Source: Roseiflexaceae bacterium
GTDB lineage: Bacteria > Chloroflexota > Chloroflexia > Chloroflexales > Roseiflexaceae
Direction: 5' to 3'
DNA: 64,000 nt
Assembly (NCBI GenBank): GCA_947474225.1
Contig: CANJHS010000005.1
Span: forward strand, 1 to 64,000
Shown piece by piece: positions 44,068 to 53,111 of the stretch. Within the stretch, counting starts at the first letter, position 1; every line of letters begins with the position of its first letter. The notes under the pieces were generated by a model that did no database searches, was not told the origin of the DNA, and saw only the letters and a program-made list of their open reading frames with translations. Made by a program: the position numbers and the translations under genes.

Positions 44068-45234
44068 ATGGGCACCGGTCATCGCAGACTAGTGGATCAG
44101 ATTCCTCAGATGCAGGCAGGTAATGACGCGATTCTGGCAGCGTTGGCTGCTCATGGGTATGCGATTGACGACTACCCGCTGACATTACCCGCGCCACGCG
44201 CACAGCATGCTGCAGCAGCCAAGGCCTACCCAATGCAGGGTATCCTCAAATATCACGGGCTAGCCGATTGGCAGACACGTATTGCGTATTTACCGAGCAT
44301 TTCACTCAACAGTGATGCCGCACACACCGTGACTATAGTCGAATTTGACCCAGCACTCGCCACGGACGATATTTGGATGGGCAGCGAACCCGCGCAAGGC
44401 CGTGAGCGTGATCGTGTCGTCCAAACGCTCGATGCACTGCGTGGCATTGCCGCGGTAGAGTGGCGCGCGCGCGTGCATACCCGCAATTTCTTCCGCGCAA
44501 AAGTAGCCGGCAAAGGCCTGGGCTCGAGTGCTTCTGGTTCTGCTGCATTGGCCGTCGCAGCTATTTGTGCGCTCTTTGGACCTGAATCGGTTGCAAATCA
44601 ACGGTTTGTCAGTTGTATCGCACGGTTGTTGGCAGGTTCGGGCTGCCGGGCAGCGGTGGGTGGAATTGCGTTGTGGCTGTCGCATGAAGGAATGCGTCAC
44701 GAGGATAGTTTTGCCATCAGGCTCGACCGCCCAGGCTCGTTTTCGCAGGCCGCGCTGACCACCGTGCCTATACCATCACGTATCGGTCTCAAGACCGAAC
44801 AAGCACACCATGACGCCCCTGACAGCACGTTGTTCCGCGGCTGGATGGAATCTCGTTCGGCCGAAGTGGTCGCCATGATTGATGCAATCCAGCGTGGCGA
44901 TTGGCAGTACCTCGGTCGCATGGCCGAAATCGACAGTATGCGCCTGCACGGCATTACGATGTCTGGCGGCGACGACTACAAAATCATCGGCTGGGAAGCG
45001 GAGAATATCGCGCTGTTTCGCATGTGTAACGACCTGCGAGCCCAAGGCATCCCCGTCTATTGCTCGACAGACACCGGCCCAACGGCGGTCTTTATGCACA
45101 GCACGCACGATGCGGAGGCTGTCCGTGCGGCGATTCGTGGATTGTTCCCCACCATTGACATTATTCCCGGCGTTGTCGCCGGGCCGGCCGAACTCATCCC
45201 TGTCGCCACCGCTCGCGCGCTCATCGCTGAATAA
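44068..45234 (+). CDS. Mevalonate-5-(di)phosphate decarboxylase family protein
   Basis: A 388-residue GHMP-superfamily protein from the ATG at 44068 with GAGG upstream; a TTG six codons earlier is unlikely. The P-loop-like motif is KGLGSSASGSAAL, with KYHGLADWQTRIAYLPSISLN and STDTGPTAVFM as further family marks. Mevalonate diphosphate decarboxylases make isopentenyl diphosphate. In Roseiflexus castenholzii (Chloroflexota) a homologue is known to act on mevalonate 5-phosphate instead, feeding isopentenyl phosphate kinase. Which substrate applies here needs the active-site comparison. It heads a likely three-gene run with a SIS protein and an M42 peptidase. Confidence 0.82.
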   Translation: MGTGHRRLVDQIPQMQAGNDAILAALAAHGYAIDDYPLTLPAPRAQHAAAAKAYPMQGILKYHGLADWQTRIAYLPSISLNSDAAHTVTIVEFDPALATDDIWMGSEPAQGRERDRVVQTLDALRGIAAVEWRARVHTRNFFRAKVAGKGLGSSASGSAALAVAAICALFGPESVANQRFVSCIARLLAGSGCRAAVGGIALWLSHEGMRHEDSFAIRLDRPGSFSQAALTTVPIPSRIGLKTEQAHHDAPDSTLFRGWMESRSAEVVAMIDAIQRGDWQYLGRMAEIDSMRLHGITMSGGDDYKIIGWEAENIALFRMCNDLRAQGIPVYCSTDTGPTAVFMHSTHDAEAVRAAIRGLFPTIDIIPGVVAGPAELIPVATARALIAE

Positions 45235-45264
45235 ACCGATACTGTCACAGAGGAGCATATTTCT

Positions 45265-46293
45265 ATGACCACAGACTATCAAAACGACATTTTTGCACAA
45301 CCCGCACTATTGACCACAGCGCTGCAGACACACCTCGCGGCCGGGAGCCAAACACACGCCGCTGCAGCATTGTTGCGTGCGTCACGCAACAAACGCATCA
45401 TCTTGACCGGGATGGGCAGTTCTTTCTATTCAGCCTACCCCGCGATGCTGACGCTGATGGCAGCTGGCTTTGCCGTCCAACATATCGAACTGTCTGAGCT
45501 CCTCCACTTCGGTGCTGCAGCGCTCAGCGCTGATTCAGTGCTCATCATCATTTCGCAATCGGGCGAAACCATCGAAGCAGTCCGGCTCTTGCAAAATAGC
45601 AAGCCTCAGTCAACCATTATTGCTGTCACCAACAACCCCAATGGCACTTTGGCACGCGCGGCCCATGCAGTCGTGCCCCATCTCGCAGGTGCAGAACGTG
45701 CAGTAGCGACCAAAACATATACCACGTCGTTGGTCGCGCTTGGAGTATTGGTGCGCCTCGTCGTCGGCGAGTCGACCGAGCAGATTCACAATGCCATTCA
45801 GCCTGCGCTGACTGCCATGCAGGCGCTCAATGCACACTTTGTTGCAACGGAACTGCCTGCGCTGTGGCGTACCTGGGGTGCGATTACCTTCGTCGGCCGT
45901 GGACCATCGTACGCATCGGCAATGGCTGGATCGTTATTGTTCAAAGAAACTGCACGGATGCCGGCTGACGCCCTCAGCAGCGCACAATTCCGTCATGGCC
46001 CGCTTGAAATAGCAGGACCCAAGCTGCGTGCAATCATCTGTGCAGGTCCCGGTGCTACGCTCGGCTTTGATGTGCGTCTCGCGGACGAACTGCACGGCTA
46101 CGGCAGCGATGTATGGCTGATCGGCCCGGTGACCGAGCCCAAACCATACCCCGTCACGGTGATTCCGGCGTTGGATTATGCGCCGTTGGCCGAGATTATC
46201 CCCTTGCAACATGCGGCAGGTGCGTTGACAACCGCGATTGGACTTATCCCTGGAGAATTTGCACACATCGGCAAAGTAACCGACAGCGAATAG
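45265..46293 (+). CDS. SIS-domain sugar-phosphate isomerase-like protein (GlmS C-terminal type)
   Basis: A 342-residue protein with GAGGAG before the ATG. Two SIS domains are present: GMGSSFYSAYPAML with IISQSGETIEAVRLL and VTNNPNGTLARAA in the first, and FVGRGPSYASAMAGSLLFKETARMPADALSSAQFRHGP in the second. This is the isomerase half of glucosamine-6-phosphate synthase without the glutaminase domain, as in AgaS, FrlB and GlmS-like proteins. It handles an amino-sugar or fructosamine phosphate. The partner genes do not fix the substrate. Confidence 0.85.
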   Translation: MTTDYQNDIFAQPALLTTALQTHLAAGSQTHAAAALLRASRNKRIILTGMGSSFYSAYPAMLTLMAAGFAVQHIELSELLHFGAAALSADSVLIIISQSGETIEAVRLLQNSKPQSTIIAVTNNPNGTLARAAHAVVPHLAGAERAVATKTYTTSLVALGVLVRLVVGESTEQIHNAIQPALTAMQALNAHFVATELPALWRTWGAITFVGRGPSYASAMAGSLLFKETARMPADALSSAQFRHGPLEIAGPKLRAIICAGPGATLGFDVRLADELHGYGSDVWLIGPVTEPKPYPVTVIPALDYAPLAEIIPLQHAAGALTTAIGLIPGEFAHIGKVTDSE

Positions 46294-46317
46294 TCAGCGC
46301 CAATATGGAGGTTCCCG

Positions 46318-47379
46318 TTGAACGAATCAATGCTCTACGACGTGTTATCGCAACTGTGCGATATCCCCGGTCCCAGCGGGGCCGAGGCAGCGGTGCGTGA
46401 GTCACTTATCGAGCGCTGGAGCGGTTTGGTCCAAGAGATTAACGTTGATCGCGTCGGGAACTTGCTGGTGAAGGTCGGGGGGACAGGTCCCAAAGTCGTC
46501 ATCCAAGCCCACATGGACGAGATTGGCTTTGTGGTGCGTACGATTACTGATGATGGATTTCTTTTGCTCGACACCGCCCAAGGCCCCCGACGGGCAGCCC
46601 CGGATCGGCGCTATTTCATTGGCCAGAGTGCGCAGATTATCGGCCGTGAAGGAGTCGTCGCAAGCGGGATATTTGCCGCAGCTAGTGGCCATGTGATGAC
46701 GCAGGCACAGGTCGACAAGCCACACCTCGGCTTCGAAGATATTTTTGTCGACATCGGCGTGACCACCCGGAGCGAGGCTGAGTCGTTGGGAGTACACGTC
46801 GGAGCGCCTGTAATTTGGCACCGCCCCGTGCAACGCATTGGTCGCTTGCTGTGTGGCAAGGCAATGGACGACCGGATGCCACTCGCCCTCATGGACGTTG
46901 TGTTGCATACCCTCGACGTGGGCCAGCTGGGGTGTGAGCTCTGGTTCGCCGCTACCATTCAAGAAGAAAACGGCTTGCACGGAGCCCGTGCAATGGCAGT
47001 CCGTGGTGATTTTGATATGGTATTGGCCCTCGACGTGGGGCTGACGGGTGACGTGCCCACCGTGGGAATGCGTGAGTACGACGCAAAATTAGGAGGCGGT
47101 CCGACGCTCGTCCACAAAGATGCGGCGATCCAATACGACCGGCGTATACTCTGGCATTGCGTCGATCTCGCACAGCGGGCGGGTATTCCCGTCCAACACG
47201 GCGTGTATGCAAACTATGGATCTGATGGTGTGTCGTTTATTGGTGCAGGGATTCCTGCATTGCTCATCGGCATCCCGACGCGATATACGCACACAGCGTT
47301 CGAAGCAGTCGATCCTGCCGATATGTGGGCAACGATTCGACTGCTGCAAGCGTTTATTCTCGAGCCACCCAAACTCTAA
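46318..47379 (+). CDS. M42-family metallo-aminopeptidase
   Basis: A 353-residue peptidase. TTG at 46318 is six bases after GGAGG; an ATG four codons later is the alternative. Two-metal site residues are His65 and Asp67 (AHMDEIG), Asp184 (MDDRMPL), Glu216 and Glu217 (IQEENGL), and a C-terminal His (RYTHTAFE). M42 enzymes form large cytoplasmic complexes that clip residues from peptides, often glutamyl or leucyl. The 3' end overlaps the convergent lipoprotein gene by 4 bp. It could also act as a deacylase, as some relatives of M20/M42 do. Confidence 0.88.
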   Translation: MNESMLYDVLSQLCDIPGPSGAEAAVRESLIERWSGLVQEINVDRVGNLLVKVGGTGPKVVIQAHMDEIGFVVRTITDDGFLLLDTAQGPRRAAPDRRYFIGQSAQIIGREGVVASGIFAAASGHVMTQAQVDKPHLGFEDIFVDIGVTTRSEAESLGVHVGAPVIWHRPVQRIGRLLCGKAMDDRMPLALMDVVLHTLDVGQLGCELWFAATIQEENGLHGARAMAVRGDFDMVLALDVGLTGDVPTVGMREYDAKLGGGPTLVHKDAAIQYDRRILWHCVDLAQRAGIPVQHGVYANYGSDGVSFIGAGIPALLIGIPTRYTHTAFEAVDPADMWATIRLLQAFILEPPKL

Positions 47380-47789
47380 GGAGTGGTGCTGATGTTGACG
47401 GTGAGTATGCGCTGGAATGTCACTAACAACGGCTTGACGCTGGCGGGAGCGGTCTGATCAGCAAAGGTTACTTCGTTTGTCCCGCTCACAATCGTGTGAA
47501 AAACCGTCGTTGTATCGGATGATTGAGTGATTTCGGGCAAACGCATCGTCGTGATATTGGCGGCACGCAGTTGATCAAGAACTAATGCAAAGTCGGTTTG
47601 ATTGAGCTGAAATTCATCCGTCGCTCCGGCCATGGTACGTACCACGAAGCCGTTGGCATCGATTTGAATGTATGCGAGTTGTTGCTGTGCGCCGGTATTG
47701 ACGCGATATGTAACAATCGGTGTTGTCTTCATATCTGCACAGCTTACCAAAAACCAGATTCCCACCATCAGGAAAGCTAGGGATCGCAT
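47376..47789 (-). CDS. Small putative lipoprotein, unknown function
   Basis: A 137-residue protein from the ATG at 47789 (MRSLAFLMVGIWFLVSC). The hydrophobic start ends in a lipobox-like V-S-C. The mature part has alternating polar/hydrophobic strands and one short helix (LVLDQLRAAN) and resembles small extracytoplasmic beta proteins, but I recognise no family. The gene converges with and overlaps the M42 peptidase gene by 4 bp and is divergent from yvcK. Confidence 0.65.
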   Translation of the reverse strand: MRSLAFLMVGIWFLVSCADMKTTPIVTYRVNTGAQQQLAYIQIDANGFVVRTMAGATDEFQLNQTDFALVLDQLRAANITTMRLPEITQSSDTTTVFHTIVSGTNEVTFADQTAPASVKPLLVTFQRILTVNISTTP

Positions 47790-47876
47790 TGCATTCTCTT
47801 TATTTGCCATTTGATTAGACAAACTATACCACAGCGGACGGGCTACCCGTCACAGGCGGTGAAGGAGCGTACATCC

Positions 47877-48863
47877 ATGACTCAAAAGCGTGTCGTGGTA
47901 TTGGGCGGTGGTGGTGGTGCCGGCATGGTCCTCCGTGCGTTACCGCTCGATACTCACAAAACTGCAATTATCGCGGTGACGGACACCGGTCGATCGACTG
48001 GGATTGCCCGTCAAATCGGTGGCAATATGCCGGCACCCGGAGATGTCCGTTCGACTATTGCGAATATGGCTCGTGACGAAGGCATTGCCAAGCTATTGCA
48101 ACATCGCTTCGACGGCACAATGATTTCTCAACTCGATGGGATGGCTCTGGGCAATTTGATACTCGCCGCGCTCTTTCGCGAGTCTCAGAGCTTCGCAGAC
48201 GCAGTTGCTACTCTCGCACACATGGCAGACTGTGCGGCAACAGTCTTGCCCGTCAGTGAAGAATCGAGTCAATTGTGCGCCCGGCTGATAGATGGGTCCG
48301 ACGTCGTCGGTGAACTTGCGGTACGTACGCCGCGCAAAGCTGCTATCTTATATTGTCGGCTCGAGCCGCACGTGCGCGCCCTTCCTGCGGTAATCCAGGC
48401 AATACAGGACGCAGACCTCATCGTTATCGGACCAGGAAGCTTTTATACAACGCTCCATGCAGTGCTTCTTCCTGAAGGAATCCGTGCAGCCTTGACTGAG
48501 TGCCGTGCGCAAGTGGTGTTCGTGGCCAATACAACGACGCAAACAGGGCAAACCGAGCACCTCGATAGCGTGGGGCATGTGTCCCACCTCGTCGGGCTTT
48601 TGGGTGTCGGGGTAATCGATACGGTCATACTCAATACGCGTGCACCGTCGGAAGCACAACGCAATCGTCTGACGACAGATCTGGTCCATGCCCTCACCGC
48701 TACTCCGAATGAAATAGCTACAATAGAACAGATGGGGGTGCGCGTCATCGCACAACCGTTGTGTGAACTCCCACACGAGACACGGGCACTCTGGAACAAA
48801 CAAGACACGCTGCGTCACGACCCTGATGCACTGCGTGGCGTCTTTGCCAGCCTGCTCGCCTGA
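47877..48863 (+). CDS. yvcK: Gluconeogenesis factor YvcK/CofD-like protein
   Basis: A 328-residue protein from the ATG at 47877 with AAGGAG upstream. The GGGGGAG nucleotide loop at the start, TDTGRSTG, GDVRSTIA and GPGSFYTTLH are typical of the YvcK/CofD family that binds UDP-sugars. YvcK is needed for growth on gluconeogenic carbon and for cell-shape control in Firmicutes. The usual neighbours (rapZ, whiA) are absent, so it acts alone here. The alternative, a CofD-type F420 enzyme, is less likely without F420 genes. Confidence 0.86.
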   Translation: MTQKRVVVLGGGGGAGMVLRALPLDTHKTAIIAVTDTGRSTGIARQIGGNMPAPGDVRSTIANMARDEGIAKLLQHRFDGTMISQLDGMALGNLILAALFRESQSFADAVATLAHMADCAATVLPVSEESSQLCARLIDGSDVVGELAVRTPRKAAILYCRLEPHVRALPAVIQAIQDADLIVIGPGSFYTTLHAVLLPEGIRAALTECRAQVVFVANTTTQTGQTEHLDSVGHVSHLVGLLGVGVIDTVILNTRAPSEAQRNRLTTDLVHALTATPNEIATIEQMGVRVIAQPLCELPHETRALWNKQDTLRHDPDALRGVFASLLA

Positions 48864-48869
48864 TACAAT
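48861..48869 (+). promoter_or_regulatory. Extended -10 promoter candidate for the nitroreductase gene
   Basis: TG-A-TACAAT overlaps the yvcK stop codon (-10 at 48864-48869) and would give a leader of about 20 bases ending in AAAGGAG. Confidence 0.45.
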
Positions 48870-48896
48870 AGTCTGAGAAGTGACAAAGGAGTCCCG

Positions 48897-49568
48897 ATGC
48901 AGGCAAATTACCACCCGCTCAACACATTTATCGAATACCCAGAGGACGAAATACAGCAAAAGGCTGCGGACTTTCGGGCACACATGCAACGCCGCCGCTC
49001 AGTTCGATCGTTTTCGGATAAACGCGTTCCCCGGGCAATCATCGAGAACGTCATATTGACTGCCGGTACGGCACCGTGCGGCGCGAACCAACAGCCGTGG
49101 CACTTCTGCGCCATCAGCAGTCCTGCGATGAAGCACAAAATCCGCAGCGCCGCCGAGGTCGAAGAGCAAACGTTCTACAGCGGACGTGCACCCACGGAAT
49201 GGCTCAATGCACTCGCACCGCTCGGGACAAACGCAAGCAAACCGTTCCTTGATATTGCACCGTGGCTAATTGTCTGCTTTGCCGAGAGTTATCACCTCAA
49301 AGAAGACGGCAGCAAAGGCAAAAATTATTATGTGACCGAGTCCGTTGGCATCGCTGTGGGCATGCTTATCAGTGCTATCCACACTGCCGGGCTGGCTACG
49401 TTGACCCACACGCCGAGTCCAATGGGCTTTCTGACCGATATCTGTGGTCGTGGCGAAAACGAGCGCGCCTTTCTGTTACTTCCCGTCGGTTACCCGGCTG
49501 CTGATTGCACGGTCCCTACGATCACCAAGAAGTCGCTCGAGCAGATTGCAACGTTTTTCGAAGACTAG
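48897..49568 (+). CDS. Nitroreductase-family FMN oxidoreductase (iodotyrosine-deiodinase-like)
   Basis: A 223-residue flavoprotein with AAAGGAG before the ATG. RRRSVRSFSDKRVP (FMN phosphate site), AGTAPCGANQQPWHF and the LATLTHTPSPMGFL region are typical of the branch that holds iodotyrosine deiodinase and BluB-like proteins. These enzymes use NAD(P)H to reduce nitro, halo or quinone groups. A hydrophilic insert (KEDGSKGKNYYVTESVG) is also found in this branch. No neighbour points to a substrate. A strong terminator follows. Confidence 0.87.
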   Translation: MQANYHPLNTFIEYPEDEIQQKAADFRAHMQRRRSVRSFSDKRVPRAIIENVILTAGTAPCGANQQPWHFCAISSPAMKHKIRSAAEVEEQTFYSGRAPTEWLNALAPLGTNASKPFLDIAPWLIVCFAESYHLKEDGSKGKNYYVTESVGIAVGMLISAIHTAGLATLTHTPSPMGFLTDICGRGENERAFLLLPVGYPAADCTVPTITKKSLEQIATFFED

Positions 49569-49578
49569 TGTTCTGCAG

Positions 49579-49617
49579 AATCCCGTTCTCGACCCTGCGA
49601 GAACGGGATTGCATTTT
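49579..49617 (+). terminator. Terminator after the nitroreductase gene
   Basis: A perfect 13-bp stem AATCCCGTTCTCG/CGAGAACGGGATT (49579-49591, 49598-49610), 6-nt loop, then GCATTTTT. Confidence 0.9.
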
Positions 49618-49681
49618 TCGAGCGTCTAGAGTAAACACATCATGAAATATATGCTGAATGCGGCATAATCGGAGCTTCTCA

Positions 49682-50890
49682 ATGCGTGTCTCGGTCAATC
49701 GCCCATTCGGCATCATCATTCTGTTATCGGTGTGTGTGACGCTTACGTTTATTGGTCAGACGATGCCTTATCCGGTCCTCGCTCCTTGGTTACAAAAACA
49801 GGGTATCGGGCTGGGCGCACTCGGCTGGTTGAGCTTTGCATTTTCGCTCGGTAATCTCATCGGTGCGCCGTTTGCTGGCGGATTGGTGGACCGCTGGGGA
49901 CGCCGTCCGATGTTGCTCATTGGACTGGCGACGATTGTTATCACCAATGCGGTGATTCCACTTTTTGAATCATTTAACACCTTTGTCATTTTACGATTCT
50001 TGCTCGGATTGGGTAATGCAGGCACCATGCCCGCTGCAATTGCGATTGCTGCAGATATTTCACCAGAAAATCATCGTGCGCGCTGGATTGGGCTTGTCAC
50101 CGGTGGGATCAGCGTCGGTCTGATTATTGGTCCGACGGTGGGCGGCATCCTGTATGACGCGGCGGGGTTTGCAATGCCGTTTTATATCTCTGCGTTGATG
50201 GCATTTCTGGCATTTGTTTTGGTGGTGTTCTTGGTACCCGAGACACGCAGTGCAGCTATGTCCGCCCATGATCGTGAACACATCGGGATGTTTGATGTGT
50301 TGCGTAATCCGCCGCGCCCCCTCGCACTGCTCGGTGTTTTGCTCTGGGTCGACTTCCTCTGGGTGTTCTCGTGGGTCGCAACCGAGCCGTCCATGCTCAA
50401 ACATCTCTACGGCGATTTGGGCTATACCGCCACGATGTTCGGCACATCGGTGGGGGGCTTTGGTGCTGCGACTGCCCTCGTGTCGATGGTCGCCGGCGGC
50501 TTGAGTGACCGATATGGCCGATTGCCCATGATTGGCATCGGCATGTTCTTGAATGTCTGTTGGTACTTTGGTGTTGTCTACCTTACCGACTACCCGGTCA
50601 TGCTGGCCGCATCGATACTGTCCGGGGTAGGCGCTGGATTGGTGACACCTGCACTCAGTGCGGCCTATGTCGATATGACCGACCCGAACCATCGTGGCCG
50701 CGTCGCTGCACTCAAAGAAATGATTATCTCCGTCGGCGGCATGTGCGGACCACTCTTTTCGGTCTATATGACTGAACGGATCGCTCCACCAGCACTGCTG
50801 AGCGGCATGGCAACGCTCCTCGGAGCCACGGCTATCGGTGTGGGTGTGATGGCCTACCGTCGACGAAACGCTCTACCCGTTCGTGTATAA
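49682..50890 (+). CDS. MFS transporter, first of a tandem pair
   Basis: A 402-residue 12-helix transporter; GGAG lies seven bases before the ATG at 49682. Motif A is GGLVDRWGRRPM, the second-half copy is GGLSDRYGRLPM, and GLGNAGTMPAAIAIAADI is motif-B-like. It resembles drug and small-molecule exporters of the DHA1 group. The gene downstream is a close paralogue (shared MPYPVxAPWL, PPEHRxR/ENHRxR, TVGGILYDAxGFxMPFY), so the pair arose by duplication. Substrates are unknown. Confidence 0.88.
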   Translation: MRVSVNRPFGIIILLSVCVTLTFIGQTMPYPVLAPWLQKQGIGLGALGWLSFAFSLGNLIGAPFAGGLVDRWGRRPMLLIGLATIVITNAVIPLFESFNTFVILRFLLGLGNAGTMPAAIAIAADISPENHRARWIGLVTGGISVGLIIGPTVGGILYDAAGFAMPFYISALMAFLAFVLVVFLVPETRSAAMSAHDREHIGMFDVLRNPPRPLALLGVLLWVDFLWVFSWVATEPSMLKHLYGDLGYTATMFGTSVGGFGAATALVSMVAGGLSDRYGRLPMIGIGMFLNVCWYFGVVYLTDYPVMLAASILSGVGAGLVTPALSAAYVDMTDPNHRGRVAALKEMIISVGGMCGPLFSVYMTERIAPPALLSGMATLLGATAIGVGVMAYRRRNALPVRV

Positions 50891-50922
50891 ATTCGCTTGT
50901 GTGTGGGTGGGAGAGTGAACGT

Positions 50923-52140
50923 ATGCGACGTACTTATGCGCCTCTGACGATAATCTTACTGCTCGGCTTTTGCGTGATGATGATGTTCATCGGTCATACG
51001 ATGCCGTACCCGGTGATGGCTCCATGGCTCAAGGAACTGGGGATGGGGATGGGGGCGTTGGGCTGGGTGAGCCTGAGCTTTTCGCTGGGCAATCTCATTG
51101 CCGCTCCTGTGGCCGGCACGTTGGTCGACCGCTGGGGGCGCCGACCGGTGTTGATCGTTGGCTTGGTCACAATGGTGGTCGTGAATGCTATTTCACCTTT
51201 GTTTGACTCTTTTCCGATATTCGTCATCCTCCGATTTGTGCTGGGCCTGGGGAATGCCGGGATTATGCCAGCAGCCATGGCTGCGGCAGCCGATATTACC
51301 CCACCCGAACACCGCGGCCGCTGGCTGGGATTGGTCGGTGGTGGGGTGAGTCTGGGAACCATATTTGGACCTACCGTAGGCGGCATTTTATATGACGCGT
51401 ACGGTTTCGGGATGCCATTTTATGTGTCGGCAGTACTCGCTCTTTTGGCGGTCGTGTGCGTCTGGCTGATGGTGCCCGAAACGCAACCCCTCACGAGCGA
51501 CGACTCTCCCGTCCCCGTGCACGTCCGCTTTTGGGATGTTATCCGCAATCCCCCACAACCGTTGTGGATTTTGTTGATTTTGCTGTGGGTCGACTTCATC
51601 TGGGTCTATGGCTGGGTCTCGACCGAACCAGCAGCGTTGGCGTCCCTCTACACCGACGCCGGCTATACCGCTACCATGTTTGGTGTGGTGGTGGGGGCGC
51701 TAGGTGTGACGACTGCCTTGAGTGAATTCTGGCTCGGGAGTTTGAGCGATCGCTACGGCAGATTCCCACTTATAGCTCTCGGAATGATTGTGCATGTGAC
51801 TTGGTATGTCGGCGTTGCATATTTTGCGCAGTACGGCATGCTGATTGGTCTCGCATTGGTGTCCGGTTTTTCGGTGGGATTGGTGAATCCTGCCTTGTCA
51901 GCAGCATATGCAGACATTGCAGATCCGACGCAGCGTGGCCGTATCGCAGGTATCCGCGAAATGGTTTTTGCCATCGGCGGTATCCTTGGGCCATTAACCG
52001 CGGTGCTGTTGACCGACCGTCTCTCGCCACAGCTCATCCTGATGGCGGGTACAGTGCTGTTGGTTGCTACCGGCGTGGGTGTAGCCTTGGTTGCGACACG
52101 GCGAACAATCATCCCATACACAGAACACAGTGGCCAGTAA
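50923..52140 (+). CDS. MFS transporter, second of a tandem pair
   Basis: A 405-residue 12-helix paralogue of the transporter upstream, 32 bp after its stop and with GGGAGAG before the ATG. Motif A is GTLVDRWGRRPV and the second copy GSLSDRYGRFPL. It differs from its sister mainly in the central loop (a longer acidic/Pro stretch, TQPLTSDDSPVPV) and at the C-terminus. The two may form a heteromer or handle related compounds. Both point toward a convergent SDR gene. Confidence 0.88.
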   Translation: MRRTYAPLTIILLLGFCVMMMFIGHTMPYPVMAPWLKELGMGMGALGWVSLSFSLGNLIAAPVAGTLVDRWGRRPVLIVGLVTMVVVNAISPLFDSFPIFVILRFVLGLGNAGIMPAAMAAAADITPPEHRGRWLGLVGGGVSLGTIFGPTVGGILYDAYGFGMPFYVSAVLALLAVVCVWLMVPETQPLTSDDSPVPVHVRFWDVIRNPPQPLWILLILLWVDFIWVYGWVSTEPAALASLYTDAGYTATMFGVVVGALGVTTALSEFWLGSLSDRYGRFPLIALGMIVHVTWYVGVAYFAQYGMLIGLALVSGFSVGLVNPALSAAYADIADPTQRGRIAGIREMVFAIGGILGPLTAVLLTDRLSPQLILMAGTVLLVATGVGVALVATRRTIIPYTEHSGQ

Positions 52141-52285
52141 TCAGGATCGTTGCCGTTCAGGCAGCAATAAAGCGGTGCGTCAGACCGATGGTCCGAATCG
52201 CAGTGATAGCGGAAATTATTGATTTTGTTCCGCTGTGCACGTCGGACACGTCTGCCAAGCTGCGGATATGCGTTCCTTACAAAAA

Positions 52286-52315
52286 ACCACCCCCCGTGTG
52301 TGCGACACGTGGGGG
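52286..52315 (-). terminator. Terminator of the DinB-SDR operon (minus strand)
   Basis: A stem of about 14 bp with one bulge (ACCACCCCC.GTGT/ACACGTGGGGGTGGT) followed on the minus strand by TTTTTT. Confidence 0.85.
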
Positions 52316-52337
52316 TGGTCTCGGCGGGAATGGAGAA

Positions 52338-53099
52338 CTAGTACATTGCCTGTCCGCCATTGATAATGATGGACTCTCCGGTCAGGTACGAACTCATGTC
52401 TGATGCCAGGTATACCACTGCGTCTGCGACGTCGGCCGGCGTCCCTTCGCGACCGAGAGGAATACGGCTCCGTACTACCGCACGCATATCGGGGGGCGTA
52501 TGGATGTCATGGAAGCGCGTATCAATCAGTCCCGGCGCTACACAGTTCACTCTGATGTGGTGAGGGGCGAGTTCTTTTGCAAGCCCACGATTGTAGCTGA
52601 GAATGGCTCCTTTGGTCGCGGCATAGTAGGTCGTGCCGACGCCGCCGCCGTCAAAGGCAGCCTGTGAGCTCATCATCACAATCGAACCGCCGCCTTGTGC
52701 AATCATCCCTGGGATGACTTCCTTACAACACAGAAAGGTGCTGGTGACATTCAACGCGAACGCATCGTCCCACGTTTGCCGCGTGATGTCGTGCGTCGGC
52801 TTGCGTCCGAGGATCCCGCCAGCATTGGTCACCAAAATGTCGATCCCGCCCAAGAATGCATGTGCATCAGCCACCACGCGCTGTACCGAGGCTTCATCCG
52901 TCAAATCTGCTTTGTAGGCTGCTGCTTTCACACCACGGGCCTGCGCATAGACAATGGTGTCTTGTGCGCCTTGTGTCGATGAGACATACGTCAATACCAC
53001 GTCGACACCGTGATCGGCGAGTGCTTTGACGATGCCTTGACCAATACCCGACGCACCACCGGTGATTAGGGCACGTTTGCCACGTAATCCAATATCCAT
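52338..53099 (-). CDS. Short-chain dehydrogenase/reductase (FabG-like)
   Basis: A 253-residue SDR with AAGGAAG before the ATG. It shows TGGASGIGQG (cofactor), NAGG, Ser in MSSQAAF and YYAATK as catalytic Tyr/Lys. The C-terminus (REGTPADVADAVVYLASDMSSYLTGESIIINGGQ) is close to 3-oxoacyl-ACP reductase and sugar-dehydrogenase SDRs. An Asp/Ala after the first helix in place of a basic pair leaves NAD versus NADP open. It follows the DinB-family gene by 12 bp in one operon. Confidence 0.87.
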   Translation of the reverse strand: MDIGLRGKRALITGGASGIGQGIVKALADHGVDVVLTYVSSTQGAQDTIVYAQARGVKAAAYKADLTDEASVQRVVADAHAFLGGIDILVTNAGGILGRKPTHDITRQTWDDAFALNVTSTFLCCKEVIPGMIAQGGGSIVMMSSQAAFDGGGVGTTYYAATKGAILSYNRGLAKELAPHHIRVNCVAPGLIDTRFHDIHTPPDMRAVVRSRIPLGREGTPADVADAVVYLASDMSSYLTGESIIINGGQAMY

Positions 53100-53111
53100 C
53101 TGTCTTCCTTG

